Shown piece after piece: positions 7,848-18,026 of a stretch of DNA of 64,000 nt (within the stretch, counting starts at the first letter, position 1; each line of letters starts with the position of its first letter). Origin of the DNA: Seonamhaeicola aphaedonensis (GTDB lineage Bacteria > Bacteroidota > Bacteroidia > Flavobacteriales > Flavobacteriaceae); the NCBI RefSeq assembly GCF_003386195.1, contig NZ_QRDX01000005.1, positions 36,915 through 100,914 of the forward strand, read 5' to 3'. Both the position numbers and the translations under genes were made by a program. The notes under the pieces were generated by a model. It had not been told where the DNA came from and did no database searches. It saw only the letters and a program-made list of their open reading frames with translations.

Positions 7848-10382
7848 ATGAATAATAAAATGTATTTAAATAAAAACAAAATTAAGGCCTTTCTTTTTGG
7901 AACAATAATTTGTCTTTCAAGTAGTTGTTTGCAATCCAAGAAAAAGGATTCCGAGACGGCATTACATGTAGATGTATTCACTTCCATAAACTGGGACAGC
8001 GCCAAATGGATTGGTTATACCAAAGACCATCGTCCCGAAAAATGGGCAGCGAGAGATTTGGTACGTAACCAACCACCCATGAATATTAATACTTGGGAGC
8101 CCACGGAAGAGGACCTAAAAGTAACCCGACGTAAAACCCATCCTTCTGTGCTTCTAAGAAAAGCGTTTTCAATAACTAAGGAAGTAGCATCAGCAGAAGT
8201 AGCCATTTGTGGATTAGGACTTTATGAACTGTATTTAAATGGTGAAAAAGTAGGCGACCGTGTGCTCGACCCAGCACAAACCTCCTATGATAAACGTGCT
8301 TTTTATGTACGTCATGATGTAACCAAAGCGCTTCGTAAAAACAACAGTTTGGGAGTAATGTTGGGTAATGGGTTTTACGGACAAAATATGGCGTTTGCCC
8401 CTGGGCTTTCTTATGGAAAACCTCGAGCAACAATGGTGTTAAATATCCTCTATAAAGATGGGACAAAAGAACAAATTGTGACTGATGAAAGTTGGAAAGC
8501 ACACAGCAGTCCTATTCTTTTCGATAATATTTATCATGGAGAAACTTACGATGCACGTGAAGCGATAACTGGTTGGAGTAGTTATAAGTTTGATGATACC
8601 TCTTGGGAACCTGTTGAGATAATGAAAGCACCAACACAAAATTTATTGGAGCAGGATTTAGAACCCATCCGAAAGATTAGAACAGTTACACCTATAGCGG
8701 TTTGGAAAGCAGAACGGGGATGGATATTGGATATGGGACAAAATATGACGGGTTGGTTAGCCATTTCCGTAAAAGAAAAGGAAGGTACTGTTGTAAAAAT
8801 GCGTTTTGCCGAACACCTCATGCCTGATAAACAAAACATAGACCCTGCATCTACTGGTATTCACGTTACTGGAAATACCCAAACCGATATATATATCTGT
8901 AAGGGTGATGGAACTGAAACTTGGGAACCCCGTTTTACCTATCATGCCTTTCGCTATGTTCAAATTGAAGGACTCAGTGAAAAGCCAGATTTAAGTCAAT
9001 TTACAGGATGGTTAGTGCGCACCGATGCAGAGAGAATAGGGACTTTTAAATCTTCGGACACACTTATAAATAAGTTTTACGATGTGTCCATGTGGACTAT
9101 CGAAGATAATATTCAAGGGTTGTTGAGTGATTGTCCGCACCGCGAGCGCTGTGCGTGGATGGGCGATGCTTATGTAGTAGCCGAAGCAGCTAGTTTTAAT
9201 TTCGATTTAAAACGCTTGTGGCAAAAAACATCTGCCGATATGGAAACGGTTTTAGGGGTGTCTAAAGCACATTTTAAAGACCCTTTTCCTTATGATGCGC
9301 GCACACCTGCAAATATTTCCGTTGGAAAGCGTCTCTGTTTACAAGCACGACCAGACTGGGGGGCTGCCACCATTATGGTACCATGGTTTTCGTATGTGTA
9401 TTATGGAGATAAGTCAATTATTCAAGGCGCTTGGGAGATGATGGAAGGTTGGATGGCTTACCTAGATGAAAAAGTACAAGAAGGCGGTATTATAAACGGT
9501 GGATTTGGCGATTGGTGTCCTCCAGGAGGTAATCCAGAAATGGATACAGCACCCGCATTAACGTCAACTGCACTGTATTATCAGTCTTTAGTATCTATGG
9601 AAAAAATGGCATTGGTTTTAGAAAAAAGAGAAGTCGCTAATAATTATGCTGAAACAGCGAAATTGGTCAAGACGGCTTTTAATAAAACCTTTTTTAAAGA
9701 AAAAACGAAGTCCTATGGTTCTCAAACAGGTAATGCCTTTGCGTTGTATTCTGGTTTAGTTCCTAAAGGCTTAGAGCAATTGGTTGCTGATGATTTAGCA
9801 AACCTTATCATGAAAGATAAAAATGGGCATTACAGCACGGGTATTTTTGGGCATCGTCCGTTATACACCGTATTAAATGATTACGGACATGATGCGGTGA
9901 CAAAGCACTTATGGAGTATTACCGATTATCCTAGCTTAGGATTTATGACCGAGGAGCACGATTTAACCGTATGGCCAGAAGGCGTTAGCAATTGGGATAA
10001 GAACGAGCGGTATTATCGACATTCATTTAACCACCCCATGCAAAGTGGATTTGCTGCTTCGTTTCATGAAAGTTTAGGAGGCATAAGACCTAATGAGGAT
10101 TATCCCGGATTTAAAAAGTTCTATCTAAAACCAACATTTCTTGAAGGTGTAGATTGGGTTGAGGTAACACACAAATCCCCGCAAGGCACGATAGAAAGTT
10201 CGTGGAAAAAGGAAGGTGAAGAAATTATTTGGACCATTTCAGTACCAGAACAATCAGAAGCTATTGTGCAGTTACCATATTATCAAAATGAACAAATCAA
10301 ATTAAATAATACATCAGTTAGAGCTAATATGTTTAATGTATCATCAGGTAAACACATTATACGAATATCAAATTCAAAATAA
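7848..10382 (+). CDS. GH78 alpha-L-rhamnosidase (lipoprotein)
   Basis: 844 residues with a lipoprotein signal (LSSSC, Cys27). A beta-sandwich domain with ATWIGY/KWIGY-type Trp motif and the lectin-like GLYELYLNGEKVGD strand comes first, then the (alpha/alpha)6 barrel. The full GH78 acidic signature is present: DCPHRERCAWMGD with Asp428, Glu433 and Asp440, and the candidate general base Glu711 in TVWPEG. A small C-terminal beta domain closes the protein (SSWKKEGEEIIWTISVP). It lacks the discoidin tail of its two neighbours. The gene starts 17 nt after the preceding stop and ends 17 nt before the next start, so it is the middle gene of an operon. Its different architecture from the flanking paralogues suggests a different linkage or position specificity in the same glycan. 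Confidence 0.92.
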   Translation: MNNKMYLNKNKIKAFLFGTIICLSSSCLQSKKKDSETALHVDVFTSINWDSAKWIGYTKDHRPEKWAARDLVRNQPPMNINTWEPTEEDLKVTRRKTHPSVLLRKAFSITKEVASAEVAICGLGLYELYLNGEKVGDRVLDPAQTSYDKRAFYVRHDVTKALRKNNSLGVMLGNGFYGQNMAFAPGLSYGKPRATMVLNILYKDGTKEQIVTDESWKAHSSPILFDNIYHGETYDAREAITGWSSYKFDDTSWEPVEIMKAPTQNLLEQDLEPIRKIRTVTPIAVWKAERGWILDMGQNMTGWLAISVKEKEGTVVKMRFAEHLMPDKQNIDPASTGIHVTGNTQTDIYICKGDGTETWEPRFTYHAFRYVQIEGLSEKPDLSQFTGWLVRTDAERIGTFKSSDTLINKFYDVSMWTIEDNIQGLLSDCPHRERCAWMGDAYVVAEAASFNFDLKRLWQKTSADMETVLGVSKAHFKDPFPYDARTPANISVGKRLCLQARPDWGAATIMVPWFSYVYYGDKSIIQGAWEMMEGWMAYLDEKVQEGGIINGGFGDWCPPGGNPEMDTAPALTSTALYYQSLVSMEKMALVLEKREVANNYAETAKLVKTAFNKTFFKEKTKSYGSQTGNAFALYSGLVPKGLEQLVADDLANLIMKDKNGHYSTGIFGHRPLYTVLNDYGHDAVTKHLWSITDYPSLGFMTEEHDLTVWPEGVSNWDKNERYYRHSFNHPMQSGFAASFHESLGGIRPNEDYPGFKKFYLKPTFLEGVDWVEVTHKSPQGTIESSWKKEGEEIIWTISVPEQSEAIVQLPYYQNEQIKLNNTSVRANMFNVSSGKHIIRISNSK

Positions 10383-10399
10383 AAAATCATAGTGTTAAA

Positions 10400-13300
10400 A
10401 TGAAGTATCTAAGGAATTTTAGAACATATCTAATCATTGTATTGACTCTTAATCTGTTTGGTAGTTGTAATACGAAACCTTCCCAAGTAAAGGTTACAGA
10501 CCTTAAATGTGAATATAAATCAAACCCTTTGGGTATTGATAACACGGCGCCAAGGTTAAGTTGGAAACTTTTAGAAGATATGCAAACAATGGGTCAGAAA
10601 CAATCGGCGTATCAAATTTTAGTGTCTAGTACTTTAGAAAATTTGGAAAGCAATAATGGTGATGTTTGGGATTCTGATAAAATTGAAACCAACCAATCGG
10701 TAAATGTCAATTATCAAGGAAAAACATTAGAATCGGCTAAACAATACTTCTGGAAGGTGAAAATTTGGGATAAAGATGAAGTCCCTTCAAACTGGAGCGA
10801 ACCCGCTATATTTTCTATGGGCTTATTAAACCAATCTGACTGGAAAGGCGATTGGATTATGAAACCAGACCAAAAAAAGAAAGACCATAACTGGTACAGA
10901 AAGAATTTTGAATTAAAAGAAAATCCATCTTCGGCATTTGTGTTTGTGGGGTCTTTCGGTTATCATGAATTATATGTAAATGGTCAAAAAATCACGGATA
11001 ATGTGTTGAATCCTGTGTCTTCATACATGAAAAAACGCATTCCGTACCTCACTTATGATATTACTGATAAATTGAAGGAAGGTGATAATGTGATTGCCAT
11101 TTGGCATGCTGCGGGTTGGTCTCGATGGCGACGTATTAGGGAATACCGAAATATTCCTTTTGTGTTTAAAGCACAAGCTGAAATTGTTGTAGGAAATGAG
11201 CATATCACTTTAAAAACTGATGCGACTTGGAAAACCAAAAAAAGTCATTCTGAATATTATGGCGATTGGGATATTTTGCGCTTTGGCGGTGAAACCATTG
11301 ATGACAGATTAAAGGAAGATAACTGGTGTAACGCCGATTATGATGATAGCGATTGGATAAAAGCTACTATATATAATCACGAAGTATTAAACGCGAAAAT
11401 ACCCGAGGGTAATAACATTAGTTTTGCATTAAATAGTAATAAGGATAGGGAGTTGCGAGCTTTATACGAACCCATAAAGGCAGAATTAAGTGCACAAATG
11501 GTAGAGCCTCAGGTAAAATATGAGGCATTTAGGGCTAAGGCTATCAGAAATAATAGAGATGGCTCTTATCGTATAGATATGGGACGAAATTATACAGGGT
11601 TCTTCGAAATGAAATTGCATAATGGTATAGAAGGCGATTCTGTACTTTTTGAAGTTAGCGACCAGAAAGAAGTGGTGATGAACTGGAAACAAAAGAGCAA
11701 ATACATTTTTGGAAAATCTGGAAAAGGCATATTTACCAATCGTTTTAATGTAGCTGGAGGGCGCTATATCACGGTTTATGGTTTTAAATACGAACCTAGG
11801 GTATATGACGCCAAAGGTTATGTAGTAACTAATGATAGAAAGCAAATAAGCCAATTTAAATCTTCCGATTCATTGCTAAATGGAATTTACAAAGTAAATC
11901 TGGATACCTATCTCGCAAATACGATGGACGGTATTTTGGTAGATTGTCCACATCGCGAACGAAGAGGTTGGGGCGAAGTTACTGTGGCAGCCATGTATGG
12001 TGATGCATTGCCAAATTTTGAAAGTGGCGCCTATATGGATCAGTATTTACAGTTTACACGCGATGCACAATTATCAGATGGGCAAATACGCGCGGTTTTA
12101 AATGAAGAAGACCGCCCATTTTTAATGTGGAAAGCCAACAGTCCTTTAACCGTTTGGGAAACCTACCGTATGTTGGGTGATAAAAAAGTGTTGGAAGATA
12201 ATTACAAGTCCATGCAAAAATGGATGCATTGGTTATACAAGAATTCCAATTTTAGTCAAGGAGGTGCTCTAAAAATTGGCGAGCGTGGTAAACGGGAGAT
12301 GCCTGGGTTAGGTGATTGGTGTACACCACGTGGTAATTTTTGGGATAGCAGTAATTCTCCGGGAGCGGCACATTTCAATAATTGTTTATATGCTTATATG
12401 TTGCACTGTGCCCAAGGTATAGCAAAGGCTTTGGGTAAAACTGAAGATGAAAACGCCTATGCCAATAGATTGGAAGTACAACAAAAAGCAACACATGCTT
12501 TGTCATATAACACAGATTCTGGAAAGTATTTAGATGGTATTCAGGTGAATCAAGCGTTTGCATTACTAACAGGCGTAACTCCAACAGAGGAGACCCAAAA
12601 AGTAACCTCCCAATTGGAAAACAACGTGTTATATGATTTTCCGTACTACGATACAGGGAGTTCTGGGCAAGCCCTTTACACGCGCTATTTTATAGAATCT
12701 GGTGAGCGTATGGATTTAATTTACGAATTATTAAAAGACAAGCATCATCCAAGTTACGGTTACTTTTTAGAGCAAGGGCATACCACTTGGCCAGAACGAT
12801 GGTCGGCCATAGGCAATAGTCAAATACATACCTGTTATACAGGTATTGGAGGCTATTTTATAAAAGGATTTGGTGGTATTCGTCCCAATCCAGAACAACC
12901 GGGGATGCAGCACATGCTTATTAAACCTGCTGTAGTTGGCGACTTAACTTTTGCAAATACCGAGTATCAATCCATGTATGGAAAGGTAGTTGTTAATTGG
13001 AAAAAACAGGATAATGGTGCTTCGTTTCATATTGAAATTCCAGCAAACACTTCGGCTAAGGTGTATTTACCTTCAAATGATAAAAATGATATTTATGAAG
13101 GTGAACAATTAGCTGAGAAATCTGAAGGTGTTGAATATGTCGGTTCAGAAAAAAATGAAGCGGTTGGTAATTACATCATATACAATGTAGCGTCAGGTGT
13201 TTATGATTTTAAAGTGAATGCATTACCAAAAACAGAATTTCCAGACCCAATAGATTTACCAAGCAATTTAGCATCTATTGGTAGGATGAATGCCTCATCT

Positions 13301-13648
13301 ATGTTTATTGAAACAGAAAAACTACCCGGATTTGAAGCCTTCAAAGCTAATGATAACAACGAAGAAACCCAGTGGTTTGCCAATGGTAAAACGAATCAAT
13401 ATTTAGAGGTAGAGTGGGTAAAGCCTCAAACATTTAGCAAAGTGCTTATTGACGAATACGGACAAAATATTTCAAAGTATACCATTGAATATTTTCAAAA
13501 TAATGAATGGGTTATTTTGACTAACGGCTCTAAATGTGGAGCAAATAAAGAACATGTTTTTGATGCGGTAACTTCCAATAAGTGTAGGGTATTCATTGAA
13601 GCAGCAGATAAAGCACCCTCCATTAAAGAAATTAAAATTTTTAAATAA
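10400..13648 (+). CDS. GH78 alpha-L-rhamnosidase, paralogue of the 4564 gene
   Basis: 1082 residues with a lipoprotein signal (LFGSC, Cys23). The domain order repeats that of 4564-7830: N-terminal beta modules (VTDLKCEYKSNPLGID), a GHYHELYVNG-type lectin domain, the catalytic barrel and a C-terminal F5/8-like domain from about residue 965. The motif is DCPHRERRGWGEVTVAA with Asp515 and Glu520 (general-acid candidate) and the candidate base Glu799 in TWPERW. As in its paralogue, the third acidic residue of GH78 is not at the usual place. Long identical stretches such as YFIESGERMDLIYELLKDK versus YFIEHGERMDLIYELLKDK show a duplication followed by divergence. It is the third gene of the operon, 17 nt after the preceding stop and 10 nt before the isomerase gene. 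Confidence 0.9.
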   Translation: MKYLRNFRTYLIIVLTLNLFGSCNTKPSQVKVTDLKCEYKSNPLGIDNTAPRLSWKLLEDMQTMGQKQSAYQILVSSTLENLESNNGDVWDSDKIETNQSVNVNYQGKTLESAKQYFWKVKIWDKDEVPSNWSEPAIFSMGLLNQSDWKGDWIMKPDQKKKDHNWYRKNFELKENPSSAFVFVGSFGYHELYVNGQKITDNVLNPVSSYMKKRIPYLTYDITDKLKEGDNVIAIWHAAGWSRWRRIREYRNIPFVFKAQAEIVVGNEHITLKTDATWKTKKSHSEYYGDWDILRFGGETIDDRLKEDNWCNADYDDSDWIKATIYNHEVLNAKIPEGNNISFALNSNKDRELRALYEPIKAELSAQMVEPQVKYEAFRAKAIRNNRDGSYRIDMGRNYTGFFEMKLHNGIEGDSVLFEVSDQKEVVMNWKQKSKYIFGKSGKGIFTNRFNVAGGRYITVYGFKYEPRVYDAKGYVVTNDRKQISQFKSSDSLLNGIYKVNLDTYLANTMDGILVDCPHRERRGWGEVTVAAMYGDALPNFESGAYMDQYLQFTRDAQLSDGQIRAVLNEEDRPFLMWKANSPLTVWETYRMLGDKKVLEDNYKSMQKWMHWLYKNSNFSQGGALKIGERGKREMPGLGDWCTPRGNFWDSSNSPGAAHFNNCLYAYMLHCAQGIAKALGKTEDENAYANRLEVQQKATHALSYNTDSGKYLDGIQVNQAFALLTGVTPTEETQKVTSQLENNVLYDFPYYDTGSSGQALYTRYFIESGERMDLIYELLKDKHHPSYGYFLEQGHTTWPERWSAIGNSQIHTCYTGIGGYFIKGFGGIRPNPEQPGMQHMLIKPAVVGDLTFANTEYQSMYGKVVVNWKKQDNGASFHIEIPANTSAKVYLPSNDKNDIYEGEQLAEKSEGVEYVGSEKNEAVGNYIIYNVASGVYDFKVNALPKTEFPDPIDLPSNLASIGRMNASSMFIETEKLPGFEAFKANDNNEETQWFANGKTNQYLEVEWVKPQTFSKVLIDEYGQNISKYTIEYFQNNEWVILTNGSKCGANKEHVFDAVTSNKCRVFIEAADKAPSIKEIKIFK

Positions 13649-13658
13649 ATAGTAACAG

Positions 13659-15068
13659 ATGAAAGTAGGATTATTTGGTATCGGTTTAGATACGTATTGG
13701 CCGCAGTTTGAAGGTTTATTAGAACGATTAGAAGGCTATCAGCAGCAAATTGCAGATAAAATGGAAGGCTTTGGGGCTGAGGTGATAAATGTTGGTTTGG
13801 TAGATTCTCCTGAGGTAGCAAGAGAGAAAGCACAGATATTAAAAACAGAAGATATAGATATCTTATTTTTATATGTATCTACTTATGCTTTGTCATCTAC
13901 AATATTACCTGTGGTGCAAAAAGTGAAATGCCCTGTAATAATTTTAAATATTCAACCCGTAGCAGCCATAGATTACGAGAACTTCAATAAACTGGGTGAT
14001 AGAGGTAAAATGACAGGTGAATGGTTGGCACATTGTCAAGCATGCTCTGTACCTGAATTTGCTAATGTACTCAATCGTTCAGGAATTGATTATGAATTTG
14101 TTACTGGTTATTTGGATGAACAATCGGTTTGGGATGACATTCAAGATTGGATCGATGCCGCCAAAGTAGCTAAAGTTATGGCGAATAATCGCTTGGGTGT
14201 TTTAGGGCATTATTACTGTGGTATGCTAGATGTATATGCGGATCTAACAAAACAATCGGCAGCTTTTGGTACACACATTGAAATTGTAGAAATGTGTGAA
14301 GTAAAAAAATACCGCGATGCTGTGACTGAGCAAGAGGTTGAAGAAAAAATCACCGAATTTAGAAGTGCCTTCGAAGTAATTGATGCCTGTGAACAATCTG
14401 AATTAGTGCGTGCCGCAAAAACTTCTATAGCTTTAGATAAATTGGTTGAAAACCATAATTTGGGGTCTATGGCTTATTATTATGAAGGGGAAACGGCTAA
14501 CAAATATGAAAATATAGTAACATCTGTCATCGCAGGAAATACGCTACTAACAGGTAAAAATGTTCCAGTTGCAGGAGAGTACGAAGTGAAAAATGCCCAA
14601 GCTATGAAAATTATGGATGCTTTTGGAGTAGGCGGTTCGTTTTCAGAATTTTATGCCATGGATTTTAATGATGATATCGTCATGTTAGGTCATGATGGTC
14701 CTGCACATTTTGCTATTGCAGAAGGGAAAGTGCAGCTAGTACCTTTGCCTGTTTATCATGGAAAACCAGGAAAAGGACTATCTATTCAAATGACGGTGAA
14801 ACATGGTCCTGTAACCTTACTTTCTGTTGTAGAAGGAAAAGAAGATGTCTTTTTATTAGTTGCCGAAGGCGAATCGGTTGAAGGTCCAGTACTTCACATT
14901 GGTAATACCAACAGTCGTTATCGTTTTTCTATCGGTGCAAGAGCTTTTATGAATGAATGGTCCAAACAAGGGCCATCGCATCACTGTGCCATAGGTGTTG
15001 GGCATATTGGAAATAAGATTGAGATGTTGGGTAGTATATTAAAATTGCGGGTGGTTCGTATTTGTTAG
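13659..15068 (+). CDS. Cytoplasmic sugar isomerase of the L-arabinose/L-fucose isomerase fold
   Basis: 469 residues with no signal peptide, the only clearly cytoplasmic enzyme in the operon. Residues 1-170 form a Rossmann-like region (MKVGLFGIGLDTYWPQ, DIDILFLYVSTYA). The metal-binding set of the AraA type can be read by spacing: Glu307 (AGEYE), Glu330 (FSEFY), His345 (MLGHDGP) and His441/442 (PSHHCAIG), closely matching Glu306/Glu333/His350/His450 of E. coli AraA. The family interconverts aldoses and ketoses. Since the operon otherwise releases L-rhamnose, this enzyme may isomerise L-rhamnose or another released sugar (xylose, arabinose or fucose type); the sequence cannot decide. No kinase or aldolase accompanies it here. 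The start lies 10 nt after the preceding GH78. A remnant of a second copy of its 3' end lies at 18796-18852. Confidence 0.85.
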   Translation: MKVGLFGIGLDTYWPQFEGLLERLEGYQQQIADKMEGFGAEVINVGLVDSPEVAREKAQILKTEDIDILFLYVSTYALSSTILPVVQKVKCPVIILNIQPVAAIDYENFNKLGDRGKMTGEWLAHCQACSVPEFANVLNRSGIDYEFVTGYLDEQSVWDDIQDWIDAAKVAKVMANNRLGVLGHYYCGMLDVYADLTKQSAAFGTHIEIVEMCEVKKYRDAVTEQEVEEKITEFRSAFEVIDACEQSELVRAAKTSIALDKLVENHNLGSMAYYYEGETANKYENIVTSVIAGNTLLTGKNVPVAGEYEVKNAQAMKIMDAFGVGGSFSEFYAMDFNDDIVMLGHDGPAHFAIAEGKVQLVPLPVYHGKPGKGLSIQMTVKHGPVTLLSVVEGKEDVFLLVAEGESVEGPVLHIGNTNSRYRFSIGARAFMNEWSKQGPSHHCAIGVGHIGNKIEMLGSILKLRVVRIC

Positions 15069-15138
15069 TAAAGCACAAAAATCTGGAATAAAACTTGTTT
15101 AAGTTGAAAGAAAATGCTACGCTAACGCATAAAATTAC

Positions 15139-15170
15139 AACTAACAAACAGGAAGCTCTTAGTGTTAGTT
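15139..15170 (+). repeat. Inverted repeat between isomerase and GH78 genes
   Basis: AACTAACA (15139-15146) and TGTTAGTT (15163-15170) are perfect inverted copies around a 16-nt spacer. There is no T-run after it, so it is a poor terminator candidate; it may be an operator or have no function. It lies 36 nt before the ATG at 15206. Confidence 0.3.
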
Positions 15171-15205
15171 TATGTAAAAAAAGAAATCAATTATAAAAAA
15201 CAATT

Positions 15206-17968
15206 ATGCACTATTTTAACAAATTAATAGTATTATTAGTCATTTTAGTATTGCCTTTTACATTATTTGCTCAAATCGTACCTTACGATTTAAAATTAGA
15301 GTACAGAGAAAATCCAGAGGGTGTAGATGTAAAGAAACCACGTTTTTTCTGGAAATGCAAAAGCAATGAATCCGAACAGTATCAAACTGCATATCGTTTA
15401 CTGGTAGCCACCTCAATTGAAAATTTGAAAAGTAATAAAGGTGATGCTTTTGACTCAAAAAAGATAAAAGGCTCTGCCAGTACCCAAGTTGAATACAAGG
15501 GATTGGCATTAAAACCTGCCTCAAAGTACTTTTGGAAAGTAATGGTTTGGGATAAAAACAAACAGGCTTCAAATTGGAGTGAAACCGCAACGTTTACAAC
15601 CGGACTTTTTGATGCTGCTGATTGGAAAGGTGCACAATGGATTGCCTGGCGAGATAATGACGAATGGACAAAAGAATGGTGGCGTAAAAAGGAAATTGAA
15701 GAACAGTGTGCCGAGTTTCGATTGCCAAGTTATTTTGGTGCTCGTATGAATATGTTTGAGCGCTATCATTTTTACCATGATAAACCCCACGATCCTGCAC
15801 CGCTTTTACGCAAAAGTTTTGACATAGATAAAAAGGTGAAATCAGCTCATGCCTTTATTAGCGGAATAGGATACTATGAGTTATACGTCAATGGAAAACG
15901 CATAGGCAACTCAGTGCTTGATCCGGGGTGGACTGATTACCGAAAAACAATACTTTATGCTACTCACGATATAACCAAAAACCTACAAGATGGAACAAAC
16001 ACTGCAGGTGTAATGTTAGGTCGTGGGTTTTATGGCCAGTTAGCGATCGATCATTGGGGGTTTTATAAGAAAAACGGATACGTTGGTCAGCCCAAATTGT
16101 TATGTCGTATTAAAGTGGAATATGATGATGGTACGGTCACGGATATAATCAGTGATCTAAGCTGGAAAATTACCGGAGGACCTGTTATTTACGACGGTCC
16201 GCATATGGGAGAGATTTATGATGCTACTAAAGAAATTAATGGCTGGAATGAGCCTGGCTTTGACGATAGCGATTGGGAAAACGTTAATCCTGCACCGCAT
16301 CCGGGCGGAGAGTTGGTCGCTCAATTATGCCAGCCTATCAGGGTTACAAAAACGTTTCATCCCATTAAAACAGCAGGCAAAGGAAGTTACGGACAATGGT
16401 TCGATGCCGGAACTAACATGTCGGGCTGGGTACGCTTACGCATTAAAAATGCAAAGAAGGGACAACGCGTAAATGTGTTCTTTGGTGAGCATGAAGATCC
16501 GTTGTCGTCAGGACAGCCTGGGCGTCTGCAGCAAATGGCTTACATCTGTAAAGGAGACGCTGAAGAGTTTGCTGAATGTCGATTCTCATACAAAGGCTTT
16601 CGTTATTTTCAGGTTCAGGGTTTTAAAGGAATGAAGTTTGATTTGGAGGATGTTGAAATAAAATATGTGCATTCCGATGTTCCTCAAGTTGGACAATTTA
16701 CATCGTCTGATGAAACGGTAAATGCAGTTCACGAAATATGCAGAAAGTCGCTAATATTCAACTTACACAGTATTCCAACTGATTGTCCCCATCGTGAGAA
16801 AAACGGCTGGCTTGGCGATGCCGTTACAGGCATGGAGTTTGGTATGGCCAATTATGATCTGGCTGCACTCATGACCAAATTTACCCGCGATATTTTCGAC
16901 ACTCAGGATGAAAAAGGCGGAATGGCTGCTATCGCCCCAGCAAATCATTACCGCAACGGCAATTCAACATTATGGTCTTCAGCTGCAGTACACATTCCAT
17001 GGTACATGTATAATTATTATGGCGATACCCGGCTATTTGAAAAGTATTGGGACAAAATGATGTTATGGGTTGATTTTTCATGGAAAAATAACAATTCGAT
17101 TGAAAAGGATGGCATGTTTTCAGAAGCATATAACGATTGGTGCCCTCCGTATGATAAAACTTATAAAGGTAGAGGAAAACCGGGTGGTAATGAGGTGATT
17201 GCCTCTATGAACTTTTACCTCGTATTAAAGCGCTTAGCCTATATGGCAGATCTTTTAGGTAAAAGTGAAGATGCAAAACGACTACATACACAAGTTGAAC
17301 GCATTTATACCGGTATCCAAAAATGGGCGTTTGACAAAGAGAAAGTGGAGTATGCAGGCTTAAAATATTTCGATGAGTTTTTACCGGTGGTTAATATTCT
17401 TGCTCTCAACTACAACATTGTACCAGAAGAGTATCGCAGTCGGTTAGAAAAGAAAGTAGTTGACAATATAGTTATCGATAAAGACAATCATCTGTGGGGT
17501 GGGGTGTTTACCGTACACTCTGCTTACGAATATTTACCCAAAAATGGCTATGCCGATTTAATACACAAAGTTTTGATTAATGAAACCTGGCCATCGTTTG
17601 GATGGATGATTAAAGAGGGGGCAACTACACTACCCGAAGGTTACAAATTTGAGTCTTCAGACATTCATCATTTTATGGGTGCTGTAGATAATTTCTTTTA
17701 TCGTCATATGGTAGGCATCAATTCAGACCCTGAAGCTCCAGGTTTTCAAAGCATCATTTTAAAACCAAATTTTATTAAAGCCATGTATTTTGCCAAAGGA
17801 AGTTACATTTCAATTTATGGTACAATTAAAGCAGAGTGGAAAAAGGTAAACGATGGAACCTATGAATACAAAATTGAGATTCCAACAAATTGTCGGGCTA
17901 AAGTGCTGTTGCCAAATAATACAGTGGAAGTAAAAAGTGGAATGTATTCTTATATCGTTAAAATTTAG
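15206..17968 (+). CDS. GH78 alpha-L-rhamnosidase (secreted), compositionally distinct
   Basis: 920 residues with a cleavable signal peptide ending near LFAQ. N-terminal beta modules (YDLKLEYRENPEGVDV), a lectin-like domain (YELYVNGKRIGN) and the (alpha/alpha)6 barrel follow. The complete GH78 set is present: Asp526, Glu531 and Asp538 in DCPHREKNGWLGD, and candidate base Glu811 in TTLPEG. A C-terminal beta domain ends in polar residues without a discoidin module. The coding sequence is GC-richer than the genes around it (30 of 60 bases G+C at 16801-16860) and uses many CGC/GGC/CTG-type codons. It is followed by a broken aldose epimerase gene and an isomerase-gene remnant, which suggests that this block arrived as a unit from another bacteroidete. 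The product should remove alpha-linked L-rhamnose outside the inner membrane. Confidence 0.9.
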   Translation: MHYFNKLIVLLVILVLPFTLFAQIVPYDLKLEYRENPEGVDVKKPRFFWKCKSNESEQYQTAYRLLVATSIENLKSNKGDAFDSKKIKGSASTQVEYKGLALKPASKYFWKVMVWDKNKQASNWSETATFTTGLFDAADWKGAQWIAWRDNDEWTKEWWRKKEIEEQCAEFRLPSYFGARMNMFERYHFYHDKPHDPAPLLRKSFDIDKKVKSAHAFISGIGYYELYVNGKRIGNSVLDPGWTDYRKTILYATHDITKNLQDGTNTAGVMLGRGFYGQLAIDHWGFYKKNGYVGQPKLLCRIKVEYDDGTVTDIISDLSWKITGGPVIYDGPHMGEIYDATKEINGWNEPGFDDSDWENVNPAPHPGGELVAQLCQPIRVTKTFHPIKTAGKGSYGQWFDAGTNMSGWVRLRIKNAKKGQRVNVFFGEHEDPLSSGQPGRLQQMAYICKGDAEEFAECRFSYKGFRYFQVQGFKGMKFDLEDVEIKYVHSDVPQVGQFTSSDETVNAVHEICRKSLIFNLHSIPTDCPHREKNGWLGDAVTGMEFGMANYDLAALMTKFTRDIFDTQDEKGGMAAIAPANHYRNGNSTLWSSAAVHIPWYMYNYYGDTRLFEKYWDKMMLWVDFSWKNNNSIEKDGMFSEAYNDWCPPYDKTYKGRGKPGGNEVIASMNFYLVLKRLAYMADLLGKSEDAKRLHTQVERIYTGIQKWAFDKEKVEYAGLKYFDEFLPVVNILALNYNIVPEEYRSRLEKKVVDNIVIDKDNHLWGGVFTVHSAYEYLPKNGYADLIHKVLINETWPSFGWMIKEGATTLPEGYKFESSDIHHFMGAVDNFFYRHMVGINSDPEAPGFQSIILKPNFIKAMYFAKGSYISIYGTIKAEWKKVNDGTYEYKIEIPTNCRAKVLLPNNTVEVKSGMYSYIVKI

Positions 17969-18026
17969 TTTTCACACTATTCCAAAAAAATTGGTTTGGT
18001 TCAAATAGAAAGAAGAAAATAAAACA

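Noticed and set aside
15139-15170. Terminator after the isomerase gene
   Set aside because: The inverted repeat has a 16-nt loop and no T-run; kept only as a low-confidence repeat.
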